A stretch of DNA of 64,000 nucleotides, from assembly GCF_002967715.1 (NCBI RefSeq), contig NZ_PUIA01000094.1:186001-250000 (forward strand), in the 5' to 3' direction. Positions 25,898 to 33,138 of the stretch are shown piece after piece. The translations under genes were made by a program, and so were the position numbers. Numbering within the stretch: position 1 is the stretch's first letter; each line of letters opens with the position of its first letter. The notes under the pieces are model-generated. The model was not told where the DNA came from. It saw only the letters and a program-made list of their open reading frames with translations, and made no database searches. This DNA comes from Blastopirellula marina. GTDB lineage: Bacteria; Planctomycetota; Planctomycetia; Pirellulales; Pirellulaceae.

Positions 25898-27139
25898 ATG
25901 ATCGATATTCAGAACAAGCCACAAGTCGTCGTCATCGGGGGTGGTCCTGCAGGAGCCACGGTTGCTACCCTGCTCGCCCAGCAAGGGGTTCGCGTTGAAC
26001 TGTTCGAGCGCGAGAAGTTCCCGCGCTTCCATATCGGCGAATCCCTGATCCCGGAAACCTACTGGGTTCTAAAACGCTTGAATATGCTGCCCAAGTTAAA
26101 AGACAGCCAGTTCATCAAGAAGTACAGCGTTCAGTTCGTCAGCGACTCTGGCAAGCAGTCGGCCCCGTTCTACTTCCACGACAACAAAGATCACGACTGC
26201 TCGCAGACATGGCAAGTTCGTCGTAGCGAATTCGACGAAATGATGCTCCGCAACGCCGAAGAGCATGGCGTGAAGACCCATGAAGGGGTCCGCGTGCTGG
26301 ACGTCCTCTTCGATGGCGACCGGGCAACCGGCATCCAGATCATGGATGAGAATGGCGAAAAGCAAGAGGTCTACGCCGATGTCGTGGTCGATGCGAGCGG
26401 CCAAAGCTCGCTGTTGCTCAACAAGCTGAAACTGAAGGTCCCAGACCCGTCGCTGAACAAGGGATCGATCTGGACCTACTACCAAGGTGCCAAACGCGAT
26501 GCCGGCCGGGACGAAGGGGCCACCACCGTTCTGCAGGTCGAAAACAAGAAGGGGTGGTTCTGGTACATCCCCCTGCACGACGACATCGTCAGCATCGGCG
26601 TCGTGGGGGACTTTGACTATCTATTCAAAGGGCGAGGTTCGCACGAAGAGGTCTTCGCCGAAGAGCTCGAGCGCTGCCCTGCCGCCAAGATGCGTATCGA
26701 AGGGGCCCAGCAGGTCACCAAAATCTTCGCCACCAAAGACTTCACCTACAAATCGAAGCAGGCCTCCGGCGATGGCTGGGTGCTGATCGGCGATGCCCTT
26801 GGCTTCCTCGATCCACTCTACTCTTCCGGCGTCCTTCTAGCACTCAAGTCAGGCGAACTCGCCGCCGATGCGATCGTCGAGGGGCTAAAGAAGGGGGACA
26901 CCAGCCGCCAACAGCTAGGGCACTGGGAACCGGCCTACCTGGTGGGCATGGAACGCATGCGTAAGCTGGTTTGCGAATACTACGACGGCTTCAACTTTGG
27001 CCGCTTCGTCCGCCGCTTCCCCGACCACCGCGGCGACATCACTGACCTGCTGATCGGCGACCTGTTCAAAGACAGCCTCGACAAGGTCTTCGAGTCGATC
27101 GCCACGATGAAAACCGAATCGGAAGCGATGGCGGAATAG
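25898..27139 (+). CDS. Flavin-dependent oxidoreductase of the halogenase family
   Basis: Start chosen at the ATG at 25898 (413 residues); a TTG two codons earlier is in frame. The FAD-binding GxGxxG is VVVIGGGPAGATVATLLAQQ, followed by REKFPRFHIGESLIPETYW, typical of flavin-dependent halogenases and related reductases. The halogenase hallmark WxWxIP appears as WFWYIP, and the second FAD motif as GDALGFLDPLYSSGV. A Lys pair (FIKKYSVQF) lies where the catalytic lysine is expected. It could halogenate a phenol or pyrrole-like substrate or act as a related monooxygenase or reductase; no biosynthetic carrier-protein genes are nearby. It is cotranscribed with the MarR regulator and followed by a hairpin. 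Confidence 0.85.
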   Translation: MIDIQNKPQVVVIGGGPAGATVATLLAQQGVRVELFEREKFPRFHIGESLIPETYWVLKRLNMLPKLKDSQFIKKYSVQFVSDSGKQSAPFYFHDNKDHDCSQTWQVRRSEFDEMMLRNAEEHGVKTHEGVRVLDVLFDGDRATGIQIMDENGEKQEVYADVVVDASGQSSLLLNKLKLKVPDPSLNKGSIWTYYQGAKRDAGRDEGATTVLQVENKKGWFWYIPLHDDIVSIGVVGDFDYLFKGRGSHEEVFAEELERCPAAKMRIEGAQQVTKIFATKDFTYKSKQASGDGWVLIGDALGFLDPLYSSGVLLALKSGELAADAIVEGLKKGDTSRQQLGHWEPAYLVGMERMRKLVCEYYDGFNFGRFVRRFPDHRGDITDLLIGDLFKDSLDKVFESIATMKTESEAMAE

Positions 27140-27168
27140 CTTCTTCCTTTCTCGAACAAGAAGGAAGC
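27139..27168 (+). terminator. Hairpin directly after the halogenase-like gene
   Basis: Arms GCTTCTTCCTT (27139-27149) and AAGAAGGAAGC (27158-27168) pair with one mismatch and an 8-base loop, starting at the last base of the stop codon. There is no T-run, so it may stabilise the message or terminate weakly. The integrase remnant starts right after it, so this marks the island boundary. Confidence 0.45.
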
Positions 27169-27176
27169 GTTCTAAC

Positions 27177-27791
27177 ATGCAACTGGCCTGGACGCCGGTG
27201 GCGAATGTCACCGCGGCCGAGGCAGTCTCGGTACTCCAGGCACTCGGACTTGAGTATGGAGCACCGCTGGTGCTCAAGAGCGACAACGGCTCGGCCTTCA
27301 AGAGCGGCGACTTCGGTGCCTGGCTAACGGAGCATCAGGTCGTACCGCTGCTGTCACCGGTTCGCGTGCCTCGTTACAACGGGGCCTGCGAGGCCGGAAT
27401 CGGGGCGGCGAAACGCCGCACCGAATACCTGGCCGCCCGCCAGGGGCATTACCTGGACTGGACGACCGATGATCTTCATGCGGCCCAGCGTTGGGCCAAC
27501 GAAGCGAGCTACCCCGGCGGCTTCGCCGCCGGAACACCCGCCAGCCGCTTCGCGGCTCGCGTTCCCATCAACGACATCGAGCGTGACACGTTCCGTACCG
27601 CTGGTCTACAATACGAACGAGAACTGAACCATGAAGCATGCACCCGCGGGGATGCACTGACCGATATGTTGTTAGCGATACATCATCGTCGAGCTGTCCG
27701 CCATGTTCTTGTGGAACATGGCTACCTCGACATTACCCGGAGGTCCGTTCCTCAACCACTTCCTGCTAAAAAATGCGCAAAGATTAAGTGA
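27177..27791 (+). pseudogene. Integrase/transposase remnant (rve catalytic core, N-terminus lost)
   Basis: The 204-codon frame holds only the second half of a DDE integrase: GAPLVLKSDNGSAFKSG (second Asp) and RVPRYNGACEAGIGAAKRRTE (catalytic Glu). The helix-turn-helix domain and first catalytic Asp that should precede it are absent, and the flanking DNA upstream is the terminator hairpin of the halogenase gene. The sequence past the core (TRGDALTDMLLAIHHRRAV) is the usual C-terminal tail of this planctomycete integrase type. It cannot be active alone and marks an old insertion or recombination point. Confidence 0.8.
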
Positions 27792-27947
27792 GGGGCACAA
27801 TCCTCCAGGGCATTCACCGCCACCGTCTCCTCCTATCTACGACCCGGATGACTTAGATGAAATCGCTGGAGGGTAGGAAGCACTTTGTATCGGAGACGCG
27901 AGAAGAGCATTTTGCACCGTATTTATCGAAGTTGAAGGAATTGTACT

Positions 27948-28505
27948 GTGAAATACATGTTTAAGTGTTTGATACTTTTTCAGATAGTTGCCATCTTGGA
28001 GTTAGCAAGTAACGCAACTGCGGGCGAAACGTTGATTGGTTTACCCATGAACCAGTTAAGCGGGCCTAACAAGATTGAAGCCGTTGTTGACTCTCTCGTA
28101 ATGTCTAAGAAAGAGACGGAGTACTTTATCGAATCATTTACGCTTTCGTCGGAATTTAAAAACAAACGATGGATTGGCGCTGCTTTTTTGAAAAGCTATG
28201 AAACTAATTCTGATGTTGAGTTGATTGGACTTCTTATCTACGAAAATGGAAACGGCTCCAAGAACCCTCCTGCGCGACTCTTGTTGAGTCAAGATCATTT
28301 GTTAGTGAAAGCACCCGGGAAGGCTACCAAAGAACTGCAACTTGGGAGCATGATTTTCGCTAATACGAAAGGTGAGACGCGTGTTATCGAAACAGACCTG
28401 CGATTAAAGTGCAACCGTGAAGAGCTTAGAGAAGCCTCAAAAAACTTCTTCGATCGCCTAGTCCGAGAATTGTCCTCTGAGAAGAGCGATAAGACGTCAG
28501 ACTAG
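27948..28505 (+). CDS. Exported protein of unknown function in the accessory island
   Basis: A GTG start at 27948 is preceded by GAAGGAA with 7-base spacing, giving 185 residues. A signal peptide (MKYMFKCLILFQIVAILELASNATA) leads to a mature domain with LPMNQLSGPNKIEAVVDSLV and a Lys/Glu-rich C-terminus. No family is recognised. Its codon use is clearly AT-richer than the core genes on either side, and it lies between two integrase remnants, both of which point to acquired DNA. Confidence 0.7.
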   Translation: MKYMFKCLILFQIVAILELASNATAGETLIGLPMNQLSGPNKIEAVVDSLVMSKKETEYFIESFTLSSEFKNKRWIGAAFLKSYETNSDVELIGLLIYENGNGSKNPPARLLLSQDHLLVKAPGKATKELQLGSMIFANTKGETRVIETDLRLKCNREELREASKNFFDRLVRELSSEKSDKTSD

Positions 28506-28744
28506 AAGCTGTTTCAAAACCTACGTAAACAAATGAGGCCGCACCGCCCTGTATAGAAACGATGCCAACAGAAATCAGCGGCAATTTCTGAGCAAAATTC
28601 CGACCAATCACGATTCTGAATGCCAACTGAAACTGACGATTTCAGCCAATAAGATTGAGGTAAAGAACCAGAATCAAGCCAAATCCACGGTCGGCGCGCA
28701 TCACCATCGTAGAAGTAGATGCAAATAGATTACCCGAACCCAAT
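28506..28744. other. Non-coding stretch inside the accessory island
   Basis: No gene is supported. The 66-codon minus-strand frame at 28426-28626 runs antisense into the preceding gene and is not convincing. The opening bases (AGAAGCTGTTTCAAAAC) have the look of an insertion-sequence end, but no matching second end was found. Confidence 0.35.
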
Positions 28745-29296
28745 TCAAGCAACGCGAGTGTAAGACTTCAGGATCCCACCCAGCCGCGTCTTGCACCGGA
28801 TATCAGCCATGCTGAGGGTGGTTACTTCATCGTCCACATCTTCATTATCTGGCTCGCCACGACTCGCTAGTAGTAGGTCGCCAATTCCTTGATGGGGTCG
28901 TTCCTCGTGATAGTGGTCGATATATTCATGGACTATGTAGTCGAAGTGCGATTGGCCAAACACTATAAAGTGGTCCAACACTTCTTGCTTCAGCGACTGA
29001 ATCCATCGTTCGATAAATGCGTTCAGGTTGGGTGCCCGAGGACCAACAGGCTTCACGTCGATACCACGACTGGTGAACACCGAATTGAATCGCTCGGAGA
29101 ACGCTTTGTCTAAGTCTCGCATGAGGATCGTGCAGGCCAGACCCTCTGTTTTCACATGTTCCAGAAAGTCTCTGGCTTTCTGTTCGATCCACTTGCCGCC
29201 GGTCGAGAAAGTGGAAGGCGTAGCAAACACCTTTCGAGTAGCCACATTGATAAATGCCAAGGCGAATACCTGGCGTGGTCCAGTTGACGTCCAGGA
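28745..29296 (-). pseudogene. Integrase core remnant, truncated at its N-terminus by the RAYT unit
   Basis: The frame encodes FSWTSTGPRQVFALAFINVA, then RDLDKAFSERF (second catalytic Asp), PNLNAFIERWIQSLKQEVL (catalytic Glu) and YHEERPHQGIG, the usual C-terminal landmarks of planctomycete rve-type integrases. The only internal initiation codon is a TTG at 29258-29260. Upstream, the coding sequence stops at the inverted repeat of the transposase unit, which introduces an in-frame TGA. The N-terminal HTH and first Asp are not found on the far side of that unit, so the gene is both interrupted and deleted. It belongs to a different integrase type from the remnant at 27177-27791. Confidence 0.8.
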
Positions 29297-29321
29297 GAAG
29301 AAAAGGTGTCAGGACTCTTTG
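29297..29321. repeat. Left inverted repeat of the RAYT unit
   Basis: The 25-base sequence contains AAGAAAAGGTGTCAGGACTC and is the reverse complement of 30033-30057 over nearly its whole length. It also supplies the stop codon that closes the integrase remnant's frame. Confidence 0.75.
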
Positions 29322-29352
29322 TTCTCTCCACCGCTTGTGTTATCATGCTTCC

Positions 29353-30045
29353 ATGGGAAGGCCAAAACGAGCGGACGAGGCTGGGAGCGTTTATCATGCG
29401 TTGAATCGAGGCAACGCACGAGCGACTATTTTCGATAAGCCGGAGGACTTCGATGCCTTCGAGCGTATCTTAGCCGAGGGGCTTTCGCGGTATCCATGCC
29501 AGTTGCTGGCCTACCAGTTGATGCCCAACCACTGGCACTTGGTGATCCGCCCCACGGCGGACGGCGGTATGAGCAATTTTTTGCGGTGGGTCACGCTGAC
29601 CCACACTATGCGGCGGCACGCCCACTACCACACCTCTGGCCAGGGGCATCTCTACCAAGGCCGGTTTAAAAGCTTTCCCGTGCAGGATGACGGGCACTTC
29701 CTGGTTGTCTGCCGATATGTCGAACGCAATGCCTTGCAGGCTGGCTTGGTGGCCGTGGCCGAGGACTGGAAATGGGGCTCGCTTGCCCACTGGTTGGATC
29801 ATCACGGCAAGCGGTCCAAATTTCTCTCGCCGTGGCCGGTAGCCAGACCACCTCGCTGGAAAGATCGCGTCAATCAGGCCCTGACCGAAAAGGAAGTGAA
29901 CGCGATCCAACACGCCATCCGCCGAGGCTCCCCGCTGGGCGACCCCAAATGGACCCAATCGACCGCCTGCCGTCTCAATCTAGACTCGACCCTACGCCCC
30001 AGAGGCCGACCAAAGAAAACAGCTAGCGGCCAAAAAGAGTCCTGA
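29353..30045 (+). CDS. REP-associated tyrosine transposase (IS200-like, Y1)
   Basis: Start taken at the ATG at 29353 (MGRPKRADEAGSVYHALNRG), giving 230 residues; the longer frame runs back through the inverted repeat. The HUH metal site is MPNHWHLVIRP, and the catalytic Tyr lies in VVCRYVERNALQAGLV, which together with GHLYQGRFKSFPVQ are the signature of TnpA-REP/RAYT proteins. These cut and join single-stranded DNA at palindromic REP sequences. All catalytic elements look intact. The C-terminus is basic (LRPRGRPKKTASGQK) and its last codons fall within the right inverted repeat. Confidence 0.92.
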   Translation: MGRPKRADEAGSVYHALNRGNARATIFDKPEDFDAFERILAEGLSRYPCQLLAYQLMPNHWHLVIRPTADGGMSNFLRWVTLTHTMRRHAHYHTSGQGHLYQGRFKSFPVQDDGHFLVVCRYVERNALQAGLVAVAEDWKWGSLAHWLDHHGKRSKFLSPWPVARPPRWKDRVNQALTEKEVNAIQHAIRRGSPLGDPKWTQSTACRLNLDSTLRPRGRPKKTASGQKES

Positions 30046-30075
30046 CACCTTTTCTTCCCTGACACCTTTTCTTCC
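30033..30075. repeat. Right inverted repeat of the RAYT unit plus tandem extra copy
   Basis: AAAAGAGTCCTGACACCTTT onward (30033-30057) mirrors the left repeat; CCTGACACCTTTTCTTCC is then repeated directly at 30058-30075. The doubled core may mark a second insertion or slippage event. Confidence 0.75.
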
Positions 30076-30112
30076 CCCAAACCGTCAAAAGGCAACATTT
30101 GGAACTGAGCTA

Positions 30113-30427
30113 ATGAACTGCTTTTCACGACATATAAAGGGCCATGCACCTATATGGCTATCCTTGGTTGTAGCGACATTTTCGCTTACCAGTTGCAGAG
30201 GAACGAATGAGATGGGAATTGAAGAAAAGAAGGCCTTGCAGATTGCAATACAAACAATTCAAGATTATGGATATGCCCCTGAATTAATGACAAGCTCTGT
30301 CCGCAAGGATAATGGACGCTGGGTCGTGCATTTTTCGCTTGCGGACAAGACTAGAATGGGTGGTGATGCAACAGTATACATAGACAGCAGTTCATGGGAG
30401 GTAGTGGAGGTACAGGGAAGCCAATAA
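30113..30427 (+). CDS. Small lipoprotein, unknown function
   Basis: The 104-residue protein has a signal peptide ending in the lipobox SLTSC (Cys at about residue 28), so it should be membrane-anchored by lipid. The mature part (KALQIAIQTIQDYGYAPEL, then GRWVVHFSL and GGDATVYIDSSSWEVVEV) has the size and end-pattern of a PepSY-like domain. It is AT-richer than core genes and lies just outside the transposase unit, so it probably belongs to the accessory island. Function unknown. Confidence 0.7.
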   Translation: MNCFSRHIKGHAPIWLSLVVATFSLTSCRGTNEMGIEEKKALQIAIQTIQDYGYAPELMTSSVRKDNGRWVVHFSLADKTRMGGDATVYIDSSSWEVVEVQGSQ

Positions 30428-30752
30428 TGTTGGCTTAAAAGGAAACAGGAATTGTCCTCGCACACTTGCTTCTGGCAGCTAACAGGACATCTAGGACACG
30501 ATTGGGTGAGTGGAACACCATCTGCCCCCTTCAACCGCGTCCATTCGGTAAATTAGTTTTTGGATTGCAGGTCAATCCTTGAAGACTATCACTTAAAGAC
30601 TGGTTTCATGCTTGGGGGCAAGTCATCAAACTCATGCGTTCGGCGGCTGAAGACGGCCTGCTCGAACGTGAGAGGGATATGAGACACCAGTCGCCCTGCC
30701 AGGAGGAACTCGCAGCACGTTCCGTGATTCCCGTTCGGTGGTCTAAGGTCAC
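30428..30752. other. Island edge with an unexplained start-less open frame
   Basis: No gene with a start codon is supported. On the minus strand a frame is open from just after the SDR stop region to TGA at 30589-30591, reading PPNGNHGTCCEFLLAG and FEQAVFSRRTHEFDDLPPSM, without a plausible initiation codon. It may be a gene fragment or the chance translation of an intergenic repeat. Confidence 0.35.
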
Positions 30753-31496
30753 TTAGCCTGTCTTCAGACTAGCCAGCCCGCCATCGATACCGATGACCTG
30801 GCCGGTGATCCAACTGTTCTGGGGATCGACCAACCAGGCGGCCAGCGAAGCGATCTCCTCCGGCTTTCCTAAACGCCCGAGCGGATGCAACGCTTTCGAG
30901 GTCTCGGCTGATCGCGGGCGAGACCAGATCACCTCGGTGAGTGGCGTTTCGACTAATCCTGGGGCAATACCGTTTACCCGGATGTTCTTGCCGGCATAGG
31001 TCGCCGCGGCCGACTTGATCAGCCCTTCAACGGCTCCTTTGGCGGCGGCAATGGCTTCATGATTGGTTAGACCGATGCGTGCGGCAGCGGAAGAGAACAG
31101 GATAACGCTCCCCCCGCGCTCTCGCATCACGGTACTGGCCGCGCGAATCGCTGCGAACGCCGTGGTCACGTTGAGCGCGAGCGTCTGTTCCAATTCCTTT
31201 TGCGTAGTGAGATGCGCCGGTTTGAGGATTAACGAACCAACGCAGTTGATAATCGAGTCGACCTGACCAAATGCTTCCTGCGCTTGCTTTGTGGCCGCTT
31301 CGACTTGATCGAACTGCGTGGCGTCGGACACGAAGTATTCGGCATCAAGCTCGCCAGCCTGCGCATGAAGCTTTTCCTCGCTGCGCGAGACCAACATCAA
31401 GCGATAGCCGCGAGACGACAAAATCCGCCCGGTGGCCGAGCCAATACCACCAGTCGCACCGATCACCACAGCCACAGGAGTTTCGTCGGTCATCAT
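30753..31496 (-). CDS. Short-chain dehydrogenase/reductase family protein with atypical active site
   Basis: Start taken at the ATG at 31494-31496, five bases after AAAGG (247 residues); earlier in-frame ATGs exist. The Rossmann motif is VVIGATGGIGSATG, the NAG-like motif reads IINCVGSL, and FSSAAARIG supplies the catalytic Ser region. Where the classical YxxxK is expected the sequence is NHEAIAAAKGAVEG, so the Lys is kept but the Tyr is replaced by Ile. The C-terminal part (VNGIAPGLVETPLT, ITGQVIGIDGGLASL) is normal for the family. It may be a redox-inactive or differently acting member. It is divergent from the sulfatase. Confidence 0.9.
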   Translation of the reverse strand: MMTDETPVAVVIGATGGIGSATGRILSSRGYRLMLVSRSEEKLHAQAGELDAEYFVSDATQFDQVEAATKQAQEAFGQVDSIINCVGSLILKPAHLTTQKELEQTLALNVTTAFAAIRAASTVMRERGGSVILFSSAAARIGLTNHEAIAAAKGAVEGLIKSAAATYAGKNIRVNGIAPGLVETPLTEVIWSRPRSAETSKALHPLGRLGKPEEIASLAAWLVDPQNSWITGQVIGIDGGLASLKTG

Positions 31497-31649
31497 GAGA
31501 GCCTTTTCGAGTGTCATGAACTTGGTTGCATTCTGCCGATGAAACCGCACGTTCTGACGCCTGGCAACGGTGAAATTGATTGGAATTAGGCCCTCGTTTG
31601 GTAGATTGAGGGGCCCATGACCGATGCTTTTCCTGCGAGGACCACCCCC

Positions 31650-33062
31650 ATGAAGCTAGTTCGCTTATCTATGTTGCTGCTACTTTGCGGCATCCTTACG
31701 ACCTCCGTTTCCGCTGCCGACCGCCCGCCGAATGTCATCCTGGTGTTCATCGACGATATGGGCTGGGGGGACTTCTCCAGCTTTGGCAATCAGGATGCCA
31801 CCACCGAGAACTGCGACCGCTTGGCCCAGGAAGGGATTCGCTTCACGCAGTTTTATGTCAACTCGCCCATCTGCTCGCCATCGCGTACGGCAATCTCGAC
31901 GGGGCAGTATCCGCAGCGTTGGAAGATCTCGTCTTACCTGGCCCACCGCGAATTGAACGAGAAGCGGGGGATGGCCCAGTGGCTCGATCCTTCCGCCCCG
32001 ATGCTGACCCGCATGCTGCACGACGCCGGCTACGCCACCGGGCACTTCGGCAAATGGCACATGGGAGGCCAGCGTGATGTGGGTGAAGCACCCCTGATTA
32101 CCGAGTATGGCGTCGATGCGTCGCTCACCAACTTCGAAGGCCTGGGAGACCGCGTTCTGGCGGAACTCGATGCCTACGACGGCAAGAAACCGCGACTGCA
32201 TACACTAGGGAGCGACAAGCTCGGACGCGGCAAGATCACCTGGGAAAAGCGAGATAAGATCACACAGACATTTGTTGACGCCACCATCGATTTCATCCAA
32301 CAGGCCCAGGCCAACGACAAGCCGTTCTATGTGAACGTGTGGCCGGACGATGTTCACTCTCCTTTCTTTCCGCCGAAAGAACGCCGTGGCGATCAAACCA
32401 AACGGCAACTCTACCTGGGTGTGCTGGAAACGATGGACGAACAGCTCGGCAAATTGTTCGACTTTGTGCGTAGTAATGAAAAGCTGCGTGACAACACGCT
32501 GATTTTGATGTGCTCGGACAACGGCCCTGAACTGGGCGCTGGCAGTGCCGGTCCTTATCGCGGCCACAAGACCACCCTGTACGAAGGGGGCGTCCGCTCG
32601 CCGCTGATTGCCTGGGGACCAGGCCTTATCGCTGCCGACAAAAAGGGGACGACGAACGACACTTCCGTCTTCGCGGCGTTCGACCTGGTACCGAGCCTGG
32701 TTTCGATTTGCGGAGCCAGTGCCCCGGCCGACGTGAAGTTCGACGGCGAGGCCTTGCCGGATGTGTTGCTGGGGAAATCAGACGCATCGCATTCCTCCCC
32801 CATTTGCTTTCGCCGTCCTCCTGATCGCCCCGAGATCCAGGGCAAGCAATTGCCCGACCTGGCCGTCCGCGATGGAAAATGGAAACTGCTGTGCAGCTAC
32901 GACGGCAGCGACGTCCAACTGTACGACCTAGAGCAGGACAAAAGCGAGACCACCAACGTCGCCAAGAAGAACCCTCAGGCAGTCGCGGCGCTTAAAGAGA
33001 CGGTGCTCGACTGGCACAAGTCGATGCCTGCCGACAATGGCCCGGACTGGGAACCGAAGTAG
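31650..33062 (+). CDS. Secreted sulfatase (arylsulfatase type)
   Basis: Start at the ATG at 31650 (470 residues) places a Sec signal (MKLVRLSMLLLLCGILTTSV) at the N-terminus. Metal ligands are in NVILVFIDDMGWGDFSSFG, and the formylglycine motif is NSPICSPSRTAISTGQYP, with Cys converted by an FGE enzyme encoded elsewhere. GHFGKWHMGG and MCSDNGPELG supply further active-site residues. Planctomycetes carry many such enzymes for desulfating algal polysaccharides, which fits a marine or aquatic lifestyle. The substrate cannot be read from the sequence. A strong shared terminator follows. Confidence 0.94.
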   Translation: MKLVRLSMLLLLCGILTTSVSAADRPPNVILVFIDDMGWGDFSSFGNQDATTENCDRLAQEGIRFTQFYVNSPICSPSRTAISTGQYPQRWKISSYLAHRELNEKRGMAQWLDPSAPMLTRMLHDAGYATGHFGKWHMGGQRDVGEAPLITEYGVDASLTNFEGLGDRVLAELDAYDGKKPRLHTLGSDKLGRGKITWEKRDKITQTFVDATIDFIQQAQANDKPFYVNVWPDDVHSPFFPPKERRGDQTKRQLYLGVLETMDEQLGKLFDFVRSNEKLRDNTLILMCSDNGPELGAGSAGPYRGHKTTLYEGGVRSPLIAWGPGLIAADKKGTTNDTSVFAAFDLVPSLVSICGASAPADVKFDGEALPDVLLGKSDASHSSPICFRRPPDRPEIQGKQLPDLAVRDGKWKLLCSYDGSDVQLYDLEQDKSETTNVAKKNPQAVAALKETVLDWHKSMPADNGPDWEPK

Positions 33063-33079
33063 TCCCATCTCTCCCAAAG

Positions 33080-33116
33080 AAAAGGGTCGACCAGATAGCA
33101 GGCCGACCCTTTTTTC
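33080..33116. terminator. Bidirectional terminator between the sulfatase and alpha-2-macroglobulin genes
   Basis: Arms AAAAGGGTCG (33080-33089) and CGACCCTTTT (33104-33113) form a 10-bp stem with T-runs reading outward on both strands. It sits between two convergent stop codons. Confidence 0.8.
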
Positions 33117-33138
33117 GTTTCACCTAATTGGATGACGA

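Larger units (their letters stand above)
29297..30075 (+). mobile_element. REP-associated tyrosine transposase (RAYT) unit bounded by inverted repeats
   Basis: A single IS200-like transposase gene is framed by inverted copies of one sequence: GAAGAAAAGGTGTCAGGACT onward (29297-29321) on the left and its complement (30031-30057) on the right. On the right, an extra tandem copy of CCTGACACCTTTTCTTCC follows at 30058-30075. The left end abuts a truncated integrase gene. The structure fits a RAYT gene with its own short palindromic target elements, or a small non-autonomous derivative built from them. Confidence 0.65.

Noticed and set aside
28426-28626. 66-codon minus-strand frame in the island
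   Set aside because: Half of it is antisense to the 27948-28505 gene and it has no ribosome-binding site or motif.
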